64,000 nt of DNA. Origin: Apoderus coryli. Lineage: Eukaryota; Arthropoda; Insecta; Coleoptera; Attelabidae. Below the pieces are notes generated by a model that was not told where the DNA came from, did not search any database, and saw only the letters and a program-made list of their open reading frames with translations. This document shows positions 21,201 to 28,940 of this stretch, in pieces (position 1 is the stretch's first letter; every line of letters starts with the position of its first letter). The stretch spans positions 930,001-994,000 of the forward strand of contig OU452210.1 of NCBI GenBank assembly GCA_911728435.2, given 5' to 3'. Position numbers and translations under genes: made by a program.

Positions 21201-22824
21201 TTGAGTTTTAGATACATGCGAATTTTTAATTAATATTAATATGGCGACAAAGTACCTTACCCTTATATGCATTTACAATAACAAATTTCCAGGGTTATTC
21301 ACCATCATATTTGGGTAGAGCCTTACTTTAATAATATAAAAGAGATATCTTTATCCTGAAGATTTATTATTGCAAATTCATATTAGAGTGGGCAGGTTTT
21401 TATCCCTATACAATAACTAATTGAAAATTCAAATGTCTAATACACATGTATGTAAAGCTCTACGGCACCGCGTCATGGACAAACCCACAGAAGAAAACTT
21501 CTAGCACTGTTTCGAATGTCAAAATAAAATGTTTTGCAATAGTCTCGTCATTTTATAGCAACATCTCGTATCTTCGGGTTTTTGAGATTTAATACTTAGA
21601 TACTGTATAATTGTCTACAATGACATATTATTTAACAGCCTTCTACCGAGGTACCTTTACTCTACTACCTACTGTATCGTACCGATATACAGAAAAATAC
21701 TTTTGTAATCTTTATTTGCAGCATGCAATGAGAAATAACAATGCTTTATGACTGTGTGTAGTCTGGGTTGTCTTTGAACTAAAGATCGAGACGTAGCAGT
21801 GCACAGAGGAAGCATAATGTATGCGAATGGAGAAGTGTCTCATTTTTTTATTAATGAAAATGAAAATTTAAGCAATACTGAAAAATATGGTGAATACAAA
21901 ATTAAAATATCTCAAGAAATAACAAAGTGATAGATAGGGCTTTAAAGTTGCCTTTCGCCAGGCATTGCATTTATGCATTTATTGATCTTATTTACATTAA
22001 TCGGTTCATTTGTTTTTGGTTTCATTTTTCCTTGTAATCTTATGATAACCAAATCGTAATTACATTATAAATAATAGTAGTACCTAATTAATACAATAAG
22101 AATAACACTTATTTGATATTGCAATGAGCGAAATGCTGCTATAAGTACTGTATTGTGCCCAAATGTACTAGTTCAACCATTCACCAGACAAAGTTTTTTT
22201 GTGTTCCTATGCAAAAAGACAGACGAAAGAAATGGTGCAAAGTAATGAAGCGAGACTTAAATGGACCCAAAAGTATGAAATATATTTGTGGGCCCTCGCG
22301 TTTACATAAACATATCCAATAGCCTCATCTCGATAAGCCTCTCCGGCTGTCCTGAATTAATGACAACAGAGTTCAATTATGCCACACGACAGAACCTTTA
22401 GCAGATAGTTTGTGTTGGTGTCAGTAATGTGTGTCATTGAGACGCAATTTTAGGGTGCTGTGACCGTACATAACATTTATCTAGTTTCGCTATTCGTCTT
22501 TACTTTTTAAACGTTCTTATTGCGAGCGCCATTCTATTATCCGAATGAGAGAATAAATATGGCGTACTCAGTGTAGAGTACAATACGATAAGTGAAAAAT
22601 GTCTCATTTACCTGTACAATTAAAGGTGTATCATCTGCACATGACGCCAGGGCTTCTTTCCGATATTTCACATCCTTAACAAATATTGCACTGTGCAACA
22701 TAGGTGTATAACACAGTTCAGCACCATATTTTCTACTTAACAATCGCCACGGTAACTCACTTGCATCTACCATTGGAGCAACTATTTTTTTAGGTGCTCC
22801 TAATTTAAATTTCCAAAAGTCCAT
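3122..22824 (-). CDS. DUS1L: tRNA-dihydrouridine synthase 1-like (DUS1L / Dus1), seven exons
   Basis: Flavoenzyme of the Dus family. Dus1 enzymes reduce uridines 16 and 17 of the tRNA D-loop using FMN and NAD(P)H. Exons on the minus strand: 22824-22612, 21050-20891, 16625-16430, 13566-13318, 10850-10607, 8739-8581 and 3253-3122. They join in frame with GT/AG junctions to 451 codons (450 residues), close to the family's usual length. Visible motifs are VAPMVD and LCYTPML (exon 1), NLGCPQ with catalytic Cys100 (exon 2), VTCKIRR and TVHGRT (exon 3), NGNI and AEGNLYNP (exon 4), [11 protein letters not shown] (exon 5), and a Cys-rich tail shared with eukaryotic Dus1 (exons 6-7). The start is the ATG at 22824; an upstream non-coding exon cannot be excluded. 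No frameshift or stop was seen, so the gene looks intact. Introns of 1.6 to 5.3 kb are packed with transposons in both orientations. Confidence 0.93.
3254..4141. other. Intron 6 of DUS1L, proximal part, no gene seen
   Basis: AT-rich sequence with no supported gene. The 94-codon minus frame at 3488-3772 has no recognisable motif and looks like chance. The end near 4010-4040 has AATAATAATTTA, which may be the (TTA)n tail of the minus-strand LINE that follows. Confidence 0.5.
4142..5365 (-). pseudogene. LINE copy B, RT palm/thumb and C-terminus, broken
   Basis: Minus-strand pieces give [15 protein letters not shown] (RT motif A with catalytic Asp), a palm region where the expected FADD is altered to [23 protein letters not shown] (thumb), [15 protein letters not shown], and a C-terminal block at 4432-4142 ([13 protein letters not shown]). 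Several frameshifts and stops are present. The catalytic FADD reads FAEY, so the copy would be inactive even without the breaks. Copy A appears to be inserted into it at about 5365. Parts of its upstream RT may survive at 7756-7915 and 7975-8105. Confidence 0.8.
5366..7730 (-). pseudogene. LINE copy A, endonuclease to 3' tail, broken
   Basis: Reading down from 7730, the minus strand gives an APE-type endonuclease ([30 protein letters not shown]; 7730-7441), the linker to RT (7433-6745), RT fingers ([52 protein letters not shown]; 6636-6166), palm with [10 protein letters not shown] and thumb [10 protein letters not shown] (6013-5800), and [16 protein letters not shown]. The 3' UTR ends in a TATTATATTATT-type tail at about 5366. 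Frameshifts separate the pieces, so the copy is a pseudogene. Its FADD is intact and it looks younger than copy B, into which it is inserted. Confidence 0.85.
7699..7750. repeat. Perfect 22-bp inverted repeat with 8-nt loop
   Basis: Arms 7699-7720 and 7729-7750 are exact reverse complements. On the minus strand the left arm is LINE copy A endonuclease coding sequence, so the hairpin marks a short inverted duplication exactly where copy A stops. Confidence 0.95.
7756..7915 (+). pseudogene. LINE RT fragment (fingers), inverted relative to its neighbours
   Basis: The plus strand reads [10 protein letters not shown], then [16 protein letters not shown] and [12 protein letters not shown]. This is the RT fingers motif usually seen as FPxxWKxxxIxPIHKSG then NYRPISLL. 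It lies between minus-strand LINE pieces and may be the inverted middle of copy B. Confidence 0.7.
7975..8105 (-). pseudogene. LINE RT N-terminal fragment
   Basis: The minus strand reads [17 protein letters not shown], a stop, then [12 protein letters not shown]. This matches the start of LINE RT domains (Lys-rich helix, then TSGPDxIP). It would precede the fingers motif seen at 7756-7915, but there the strand is flipped. Confidence 0.7.
8110..9859. other. Intronic DNA around DUS1L exon 6, unassigned repeats
   Basis: Apart from exon 6 (8581-8739) I see no gene. The block 9180-9600 is less AT-rich than its surroundings and looks like repeat-derived sequence, but I could not name it. Confidence 0.4.
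8581..8739 (-). CDS. DUS1L: DUS1L exon 6
   Basis: Encodes a lysine/arginine-rich linker ([17 protein letters not shown]), probably for tRNA contact or nuclear import, and the first CxxC (EKCISC) of the C-terminal cysteine cluster. It is bounded by TTTTTTAG and TTA|GTAAGT and is 53 codons in phase 0. It is joined to the gene because the following exon continues the same cysteine pattern. Confidence 0.85.
9860..10259 (+). pseudogene. C-terminus of a Jockey-clade LINE ORF2
   Basis: The reading [35 protein letters not shown], then (after a one-base slip at about 10012) [33 protein letters not shown] and [12 protein letters not shown] is the typical end of the insect mobile-element jockey polymerase. 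The preceding RT is absent, so this is a 5'-truncated copy, the usual LINE outcome. An A-rich tail follows at about 10370-10380. It lies in DUS1L intron 5, antisense to the gene. Confidence 0.9.
10418..10510 (+). repeat. 18-bp tandem repeat (x4) with an open hexapeptide frame
   Basis: Four 18-bp units occupy 10427-10498. The plus strand from ATG 10418 to TAA 10510 reads M-L-E and then four variants of the hexapeptide ENRKQA ([24 protein letters not shown]), ending ENC. A repeat whose unit is a multiple of three keeps its frame automatically, so translation is not implied. It lies in intron 5, just downstream of exon 5 and on the opposite strand. Confidence 0.8.
10607..10850 (-). CDS. DUS1L: DUS1L exon 5
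   Basis: Covers the helical domain ([18 protein letters not shown]) and the conserved [11 protein letters not shown] segment. The acceptor at 10851-10852 follows an A/T-rich tract and the donor GTAAGT follows Glu-Glu, giving phase 0. Confidence 0.9.
10860..11900. other. Intron 4 of DUS1L, no feature recognised
   Basis: AT-rich DNA without a supportable frame or repeat structure. The block at 11270-11560 is slightly richer in G and C but contains no motif I can name. Confidence 0.4.
11914..11941 (-). ncRNA. Hammerhead-ribozyme-like core, Penelope-like element relic
   Basis: The minus strand carries the conserved hammerhead core CTGATGA followed by a perfect 5-bp stem (GCAGC/GCTGC) and GAAAC, in the order CUGAUGA - stem II - GAAAC. 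Penelope-like retroelements are known to carry such motifs in their terminal repeats. Two more loci in this window share the layout (52536-52559 with mirror 52920-52943, and 60958-60987). One unpaired T precedes stem II, so catalytic competence is uncertain. It lies within DUS1L intron 4. Confidence 0.5.
11945..12945. other. Intron 4 of DUS1L, remainder, no gene
   Basis: No supportable gene. The frames at 12168-12455 and 12640-12834 have no recognisable motif or codon pattern. Confidence 0.4.
12950..13075 (+). mobile_element. LINE 3' UTR tail with (TTA)n
   Basis: The sequence TTGTAATTGGGCTCAGG followed by an AATAAATGATTATTATTATT-like tail matches the 3' ends of LINE copies elsewhere in the window (2900-2966, and the complement at 5366-5410). 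Only the untranslated end is present, so this is a very short 5'-truncated insertion. Confidence 0.55.
13318..13566 (-). CDS. DUS1L: DUS1L exon 4
   Basis: Encodes the end of the TIM barrel: PIISNGNI, then [13 protein letters not shown] (FMN phosphate loop, Dus1 variant) and [14 protein letters not shown] at the start of the helical tRNA-binding domain. It ends at CATCATAT followed by the donor GTAAGT. Confidence 0.94.
13937..14474 (-). pseudogene. LINE ORF1 start with PHD finger and coiled coil, truncated
   Basis: The minus strand from ATG 14474 encodes CGACNQIV, then [15 protein letters not shown] and WSCPAC, a C4HC3 PHD-type zinc finger of about 55 residues. After a frameshift near 14290 the reading continues with [21 protein letters not shown] and a helix with regular leucines ([20 protein letters not shown]). 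A PHD finger followed by a coiled coil is the usual ORF1 of insect CR1/Jockey-type LINEs. No ORF2 follows, so it is a fragment. A host PHD protein is less likely given the frameshift and intronic position. Confidence 0.75.
14830..15168 (+). repeat. Dispersed repeat with ATACAG-type end (left half, split by mariner)
   Basis: This block closely matches 50200-50500: both carry TATTTCGGATAAGTTTAAG, a later GTTAAG-GGTTTTT-GTTTTCGTGGATACAG stretch, and a TGAAATT...CATGAAACTA end. The copy is cut by the mariner at 15169 and resumes at 16322. The same family forms the tandem field at 48900-50540. Confidence 0.85.
15169..16321 (-). mobile_element. mariner-family DNA transposon, 1153 bp, complete ends
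   Basis: Terminal inverted repeats start CGAGGGTTGC and end GCAACCCTCG, flanked by TA (15167-15168 and 16322-16323). The host repeat on either side matches the uninterrupted copy near 50500 (...GAAACTAATAG...), which gives the pre-insertion site. The transposase lies on the minus strand and is decayed. The element sits in DUS1L intron 3. Confidence 0.95.
15260..16139 (-). pseudogene. mariner transposase, inactive
   Basis: From 16139 the minus strand gives a partial helix-turn-helix region with [17 protein letters not shown], then (after frameshifts) [25 protein letters not shown]-stop-[14 protein letters not shown] and [16 protein letters not shown]. In the mariner D,D34D triad the first Asp is replaced (TGDE to TGEE), the middle Asp (HHDN) is kept, and the third Asp is replaced by Asn (LAPCD to LAPNN). 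With the stop codon and several frameshifts, the enzyme cannot be functional. Confidence 0.9.
16324..16365 (+). repeat. Right remainder of the dispersed repeat, terminal palindrome
   Basis: Contains CTCCATATACATATATGATA followed by TGGAG, which can fold into a short hairpin. The equivalent at 50507-50540 has the same stem. It ends the repeat whose left half is at 14830-15168. Confidence 0.75.
16430..16625 (-). CDS. DUS1L: DUS1L exon 3
   Basis: Encodes VPVTCKIRR (conserved substrate- and FMN-contacting lysine/arginine strand), the amphipathic helix [11 protein letters not shown] and [11 protein letters not shown] (phosphate-binding strand). The acceptor is TTTTAG and the donor GTAAAA, leaving two bases that complete an Arg codon with exon 4. 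Confidence 0.94.
17041..20131 (-). pseudogene. LINE copy C: endonuclease plus RT, 5' part truncated and broken
   Basis: Reading down the minus strand: endonuclease pieces [16 protein letters not shown] and [19 protein letters not shown] (19841-19503), CGDLNVDQ, then [12 protein letters not shown] and [10 protein letters not shown] (19397-19191). A 308-codon frame (19141-18215) spans the linker and RT fingers ([55 protein letters not shown]). The palm follows with [19 protein letters not shown] and a YADD variant, YVDD (18246-17944). The thumb and C-terminal region are at 17943-17468. Motif A (SKAFD region) has decayed to [11 protein letters not shown], and two frame changes occur, so it is inactive. 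The 20131-19892 stretch is probably part of it but has no motif. It fills DUS1L intron 2. Confidence 0.88.
20135..20890. other. Intron 2 of DUS1L, LINE-proximal remainder, unassigned
   Basis: Short frames at 20151-20354 (+) and 20346-20552 (-) have no domain I recognise. They may be more of LINE copy C or an older repeat. Confidence 0.35.
20891..21050 (-). CDS. DUS1L: DUS1L exon 2 (catalytic cysteine exon)
   Basis: Starts after a poly-T AG acceptor with FCGNDP and contains the family signature NLGCPQ. The cysteine at residue 100 is the expected general acid in uracil reduction. [13 protein letters not shown] follows, nearly identical to known Dus1 proteins. It ends in phase 1 at a GTAGGT donor. 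Confidence 0.95.
21053..22130. other. Intron 1 of DUS1L, no gene
   Basis: AT-rich intronic DNA. I see no coding frame or repeat that I can name before the THAP relic at 22131. Confidence 0.4.
22131..22323 (+). pseudogene. THAP-type zinc-finger relic
   Basis: The plus strand reads [10 protein letters not shown], then [27 protein letters not shown] and [11 protein letters not shown] before a stop at 22319. This matches the front of a THAP domain: CxxxC, an FF-P motif, and R-K-W. The second zinc pair is blurred (the C-x-x-HF after the helix is not clean) and no ATG precedes the first cysteine. It lies antisense in DUS1L intron 1. THAP domains occur in host factors and in P-element-type transposases; this one is too short to tell. 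Confidence 0.6.
22612..22824 (-). CDS. DUS1L: DUS1L exon 1 (residues 1-71)
   Basis: Begins with ATG and encodes the N-terminal TIM-barrel strand motif [15 protein letters not shown], then LCYTPML, which binds FMN in this family. It ends at LIVQ followed by the donor GTAAATG, in phase 0. Confidence 0.93.
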
Positions 22825-23880
22825 TGTAGTTACAACAATAATATTGAAATAATTTTCTTTTCAACCTTTTAGCAGAAAGTTTAGGTGTTATTAAGAACAT
22901 AACCAAACATTTTTATTTTTTAATACAACATACAAACACAAGCGATTGACATAAGGCTGAACTGAGGAGCATAGAGGATACATTAATATCCTTTTATGTC
23001 GAGCCAATGGGAATCTTCGTGCGCGCGTCTGCTCGTCGTAAGCCGGGTTTATACAGCATGATCTTAAATACATTGTCCTTATTTATTGACAATGATAAAT
23101 ATAATATAAGCATAACCATTGTCTTTAGAATAACTTTAAATAGGTATACCTAGTCGTAAAAAGTGTAAATTAACAAATTAGAATGTCCAGTATACAAAAC
23201 GCAAAATTTGATTTAAGAAATCCAGCTGTGCTATTTCTACAACTCAATATTAGATACATGCGCTTATATGTATATTATTGTTTAAACTAATTTAATAATA
23301 ATTATGCTTACGTTGTATAAACCGGCATCTATGTTTTGAATTAAGTCAAAGAAAAAAGAAAATACACTTTCGATGATTAAGTTGAACTATTGTCTTGCTT
23401 TAGTTTTTGGATGGTTATTCTCAGCTTGATAAGATTTCAGAAGTAAATTAAAATACAGTCATACTGGAATTATTGTTAAGTATTGGGATCAAATAAGGAA
23501 TACCTAGCAAAAATAAAAGACACACTGGAAATAATACAAACATTTCAAATCCAAAAAATCATATTTATTCAAAGTTAAACAATGCAAAAGATAAAATTCA
23601 AAAAATATATGAAAAACCGAGTTTTAAAGCAAATAATATAAAAACATAAATAATCAAGTATACCAACAATTAAATAATATAGAGAGTTAGAGAGAGAATA
23701 TACAGAATTGCTTCACCAAAACATCTACATTATAATAATTATTACTACATTATCCTTAAAGTAAATTATATAGGTACTCAAATACATCTATAGGATTTTT
23801 TTCACTATTTAGATCTAAAACTCCTCTATTCTCTTGTGCTCTTCAGAATTCCTAAAATTTAATATTGTTTCTTTAATACA
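22825..23880. other. 5' flank of DUS1L
   Basis: Presumed promoter side of DUS1L. No TATA box can be picked out with confidence in DNA this AT-rich. The frame at 22891-23073 has no motif. Nothing else is recognisable. Confidence 0.35.
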
Positions 23881-23885
23881 TACGC

Positions 23886-23920
23886 CACAGAATAATTAAT
23901 TAATTGTTGGTTATTCTGTG
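23886..23920. repeat. Palindrome CACAGAATAA...TTATTCTGTG
   Basis: A 35-bp inverted repeat with 10-bp perfect arms. The same sequence, 8 bp shorter in the centre and in the opposite orientation, is at 40889-40915. Confidence 0.8.
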
Positions 23921-24416
23921 CTTACGCTATGAATATTGACCAAATGTGTAATAATTAGTGTGCAGGGAAAATTTCTCTTCATTTGTACAAATGAGACACA
24001 TCTTGTATTTCGTTAGTTTCATGTCCTGAACTAATAAATTCACAGTGTCCTCAAGAGTCTATTTCTTGTGCTACGTACTGGTAGAAAAGCTGATTTTACA
24101 AATCTGACCATGTAACATCATTGTCCATCCTACAAAACGTTATTCCAAAATTATATTATGTTCTTATGTCAACTAAAATGTAAGCACATGCCTGTTAATT
24201 TCCGATTCCAGAGATATTCGTAGCTAAAGCGTATAAATTATTATTTTACATTTAGCAATAAGAATTGCTGTTATAAACGAGTTTTTTTTATTTTGCTTTT
24301 TATCTGGTAACAGATGCAGAGCAGTAGCTTATGGCGCCAAAACATTGAAAACAGCAAAAACAAAGCGAAACGCACTCCTCCGATCCGCGACGGCCACCCA
24401 CGGAAACATGGCCGAA

Positions 24417-24440
24417 CCATTGTCTTTATAAAGACAATGG
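24417..24440. repeat. Perfect 24-bp palindrome flanked by ATGGCCGAAC-type repeats
   Basis: CCATTGTCTTTA and TAAAGACAATGG are exact complements with no loop. GGCCGAAC lies on both sides (from 24411 and 24439), partly overlapping the palindrome. Confidence 0.85.
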
Positions 24441-24516
24441 CCGAACGTTCCCATTATCTCGACACAAAAGGAAATTAACGTATGCTGAATGCTGAGCTGA
24501 GGTCCTAGATTAGATA

Positions 24517-24973
24517 AGGGTTATTCTTTCGTACTGAACTAAGTGAACAATCTGAAAATTGTCAGTTCATTCACGATTGTGCGTATTCTTTCGACATCGG
24601 TCACTTCTACCAAACTGATTAAAATTCCTACCCCCCTTACCGCTTACTGATCAACCTCTAGGTACCGGTTAGATCGTTCAGTTAACAGTTAACCTCTAAA
24701 AGTATTGAATATTGAGAGATAATAATTGGCATATGATTTCGAATCAAACCAATAAATTGTAAAAGTTTAAAACATGGACAATAATATCATGGAAGAAATA
24801 ATTTTCCAGTTTTCAAAGCAGATTTAGTTGTTTTCACAAGTTTTCGAGGTTAAGTGAAAGACAATCACAAAAAAGATGATCTTTCGGTTTCCCCAAATAT
24901 TCAGTTCAGTATAATCACATTCAGTTTAATCACATTCACTTGTTCAGATCAATCACTACGAAAGAATAACCCT
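24517..24973. mobile_element. Small non-autonomous TIR element (MITE), 457 bp
   Basis: Perfect 17-bp terminal inverted repeats (AGGGTTATTCTTTCGTA at 24517-24533 and its complement at 24957-24973). Both ends are bordered by ATA, so the target duplication is TA or ATA. Sub-terminal stretches with GAACAA...TGA-type similarity extend the symmetry. No coding capacity. Confidence 0.75.
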
Positions 24974-25088
24974 ATAGTTTGCAGAGATATGGAGAGTGGG
25001 GAGAATGAGCGTCAACATGCGCAAATTTTTCTAATCACAGGGTCCGCTATCTTCCAGCTTAGACTTAGGCTTTTTTTTTAAGGTCCGT

Positions 25089-26095
25089 TCGACACATTGA
25101 GATATAAGGAGACGCTATAAGCATTGTTTTACATTGTACAGAAACGGGTGCATTGGGTGGGGCGTAAGCGCATACCAATATGGCGGATTCTCCAGAGCCG
25201 GACTAACTATTTTTGTTGACGTTTTTGTTTTTAATTTGCAGCTTAGGTTTATACTTTATTTTGAAATGTTAAGCAGTGCACAAAATACTTAAATATAGGT
25301 AATTATTGATATTTGATACACGAATAAAAGACGTTAGTACTTTATAAATTATATATTAATACCCCTTAAACAAAACAATTTTATTTAAATGTTGCCGTAT
25401 GCTAAGTGACTTATCTACTTAAATAATACATCCTGGTATTAACGTATTCAGTCGCAATAGATTTGATCAGTAAATATCTATGGTTATCAAACACTGATTG
25501 ATCCTCGTTAGAATCCAATTAATTCGAGACATATTCTGTCCAGATATGTCTACGAGCAGGATCTTTAGGAAATCTAAAAACAAAAATGTTTTTAACACAC
25601 CTTTAGGGGTCTTTTTTGCCAGAAGTTTATGAAAAAGTTGAGAGTTTGAGAGTAGAAATCACGTAAAAGAATTTGTAAAAAAAAAATAAACTACAATGCA
25701 CGTGTCAATTGTTCAGTGCAGAAATAGAATGCTACCAGACTCTTATAATAATGTGTTTTAATAAGTTCGCCTACAAATAAACCCTAAATACGTCCATGCA
25801 CAATGTTTACAATATTTGGTACATACCTATGAAACGTTATTCCTGATATTTTCTTGTCGATTTCAGTTCTCTACTGCAACTACGCACAGCACAGGACACC
25901 ATTATAGTATATTGTCAAATAACCGTCCAAAAAACACGAAAAACATAAGTAAACTTGTAAAATACTCGTAAATAACACTATCAACTTGGAAGCACGACAA
26001 ATGACAGAGGTCGAATACCAATATGGCGTACCTGCACCCGCTTTTGACCACGTTATAGCGTCTCCCCCCACCTCAATGGTTCGAGATGAGTCCCC
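25089..26095. repeat. Imperfect inverted repeat about 1 kb apart, possible TIR element
   Basis: The left side (25096-25190: CATTGAGAT, GGAGACGCTATAA, GGGTGCATT, ACCAATATGGCG) is mirrored at the right (complement of 25990-26085: CATTGAGGTGGGGGGAGACG, GCGGGTGCAGG, CGCCATATTGGTATTCG). Identity is patchy, as in an old element. The interior has no supported gene. Confidence 0.5.
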
Positions 26096-26099
26096 GGTT

Positions 26100-27280
26100 T
26101 CACTGCAGCGTCAAGGTCATGGGCTTATTGTGAAATAGCTTAGGCTTACAGGGTATGGACAAATTTCTTTTTACGATACGAGGACCGTTCAAAAAATGTA
26201 GGTTAATAATTGCAAAAACAACTGATAGCAATAATTGTTGCAATTATTTACAGGACAGAAGTATTAAAGAAAACTAGTGTTGTTTCAGGTAACATTTAAT
26301 ATTGGAAATATGCGATATTCATCATTATTTGCTACATTAATTATTTATTGAATGAACGTAATAAAGTAGGTATTTGTTTCATCTATTGTAGAGTGTATAC
26401 TTACCCAGGTTCGTTCAACAAACTACATAACTATCTTATTTTCCACTTCCATCTACGTTGTATGATGTGTATGGTTGCGTAGATTTTAAATTCGGTTCAA
26501 TTTATAATTTTGGTACAGCTTTTAACAGCACAGCATGCCATAACTACGCCTACACTTAACACTAATTAACGGATATCCTTTTTTCTTTAAACTGCGCAAT
26601 AAACTAAACACTAGCGGCACTAATCAAAAACCGAATATCAAAAATAAATCCACACAATTAAGAAATAGCAGCAAAACTATATATTAGTGAACTCACATGA
26701 AACATAAGAACATAAGCACACCAACTTTAACAGTGTTTTGATTTTTTGAAGTTTGTGACTAGAAAATGGCGGCACGCATAGTGTCGTCGGAAAAGTGGAT
26801 GCGCATTAGAGACATGGTCCATGTCTCTGGTAGATTGTCTAAGGCTGAGGTGAACAGATGACACTAGGGATGCACGATGGTTTTCGATACATCGGCACGA
26901 GAAATCACTGTTTTACATCGATGGTTTGTTCGACGTTTTACAACATCGATGGCAGTCCATTCCTTGCACTGTGGAATTCTACTATATTTCTATTTTAAAA
27001 ACAAAAACCAATAGGCTTAGTTTTTTTTCCTCTTCTATGGCCTTCGTAATATTCCAACGATTGGCCATCACATTCATTCGGCCATCCAGTATATCAAGCC
27101 TCATGTGCTCCTGGGCAGCTCCTTCACTTTTCTTCTTCCGTCTCTCTATTGCACTCACTTCAATTCACTCAAGTTATCACTTTCCTCAATCAACTTATCG
27201 AACATAACACGAACACAAATTTACATTATGATACACAACATTTTAAAATGGGTGTGGGTTAGGAAAGGTTGTAATGTGGT
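26100..27280. other. Intergenic DNA, no gene
   Basis: The cluster of overlapping short frames at 26926-27558 is compositional (TCC/TTC runs) and carries no domain. Nothing else is recognised. Confidence 0.4.
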
Positions 27281-27287
27281 ACGTACA

Positions 27288-27323
27288 AGCATACATTACA
27301 ATGCCAACGTGCCGAGCCAATCA
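27288..27323. repeat. 36-bp inverted-repeat partner of 36486-36521
   Basis: Contains GCCAACGTGCCGAGCCAATC. Its reverse complement, with few mismatches, lies at 36486-36521, more than 9 kb away and outside the Harbinger-like composite. Confidence 0.75.
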
Positions 27324-27658
27324 AAATCTGTATATTATGCGCATGCGTGATGCGGGCAATTCACCTGATATTATTTTCGTTTGGCGCAATACCAAAAAAA
27401 AAACAAACATTGGAAATAATTTTCCAAATTTATGCTCAAATTTTCCTCATATACCAATCATATTATTGTTTATTTTGTTTAAAAGAGCAATTTTCATTGC
27501 TAATATTCTATCTGTGCGGGTTTGTTTTCTTTTAAACAGAAATTCCATTGATGGGTAGATATGCAGACATGATTTGTTATTATATTTTGTGTTTAAATCT
27601 GGCAAAGTCTATATTTATATTGGATAAACTTGGGTTCTACCGTTGGTTATAGTTATAG

Positions 27659-27722
27659 CACAGCTAATATTAGCTGTGGTTATAGCATAGAATAAGGAAG
27701 CTACTCTACGGTTCCTTATTCT
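27659..27722. repeat. Two adjacent hairpins
   Basis: CACAGCTAATATTAGCTGTG is a perfect 20-bp palindrome (27659-27678). It is followed by 11-bp arms AGAATAAGGAA and TTCCTTATTCT around a 12-nt loop (27689-27722). TTATAG motifs repeat between and before them. Confidence 0.85.
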
Positions 27723-28940
27723 GTGGTTGTAGTTAAGAAAATGGATTCGGTAGGTAACAGCCATTTGCACCGCTTACACTTAAGGTCCACTTAACGTTAA
27801 GAGGGGAATCCGAAATGGTTACTTACAAAAATGTCCGATGGTGGCGCTAGTGAATCTCATTTGATTCCATTTCTTAACTTAGAGTAATTTTCTAGAATAT
27901 TTTAATACATTCTTCTCCTCAATAGGTGTCGCCAAAAACTAATACATAGTGGCAACAAAATCTCATATTTCTATTTTGCGTAAATTATTTTCACATTCTT
28001 TTTTGTGCTACTATTCTTATACGTTTGATGCTTATCTTCGCTTAGACTAGTTATAGTTATATACCAATATACATAAAAAGGATGAATGTAAAAAAACTTG
28101 TTTTATTTGCGATAAATAGTCAAGATTTTTAAATATTTTCACAAATTGATGATTTTTGTGAAAACCGTAAAACATAGGTAAATCACACCTTAAAACGAAT
28201 CCCAGTTATTTTTGAGGGACTATTAAAATATTCCAATCCAGGGTGTTCTATTTAAAAAACCAGAACTATCATAATACATACTTATCTATTCTTTGGACCG
28301 CCCTGTATGCTTGCAGTGTTTTTCAAAATGTATTAGGTTAGCCCTGTTGTTTTAGTTTGTCAGTTTCAAAACCATGAGACGCTTATTTCATGCATCAAAG
28401 AGTGTCTTTCCTAATAGTATACAATGTGTCCAGAAACTAATGGACCAAGCGAAAGCCACAAATTCTAGAGCAGATTTCATGGCAATTCAACGCCAAACTT
28501 CTAATGCGAAATTGCTTCCGAAAGAAGTTATAGTTTTTAAAAGATGGCGGCTTAGCATAGGTTTTTTAAAGGTATCGCGAAAGCGCCTTTAGCCATTGGA
28601 GTGAAAGGTGACAAAGATATTTCCCTAAATAGAAGCATTCGTTAGCCATACACTGCTGAATTAAATTGCGAACTTAGGCGTCTAAACGGGTATCAACGGA
28701 CATTTTTAATAAAAACTTCTTTTTCACTAACTTTTGGAGAATTCTGACATCATTCTTAGGAAATATGAGGTATTCTTATCTCAATATGATAAAATGCTGC
28801 ATTTTCGAGAAAAATTAAGTTTTAGTTTAATATGCGGTTTAACATAGTACCTATCTATTTGATTTACGATTGGTACAGTGATTATTTTAACAGTAAAAAT
28901 TTTAAAAATTAAGTAGGGTATTAGGTATTGTGACTCTATA

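Noticed and set aside
26926..27558. Cluster of overlapping plus-strand frames
   Set aside because: Several frames overlap with similar length, none shows a domain, and the residues reflect TC-rich composition.
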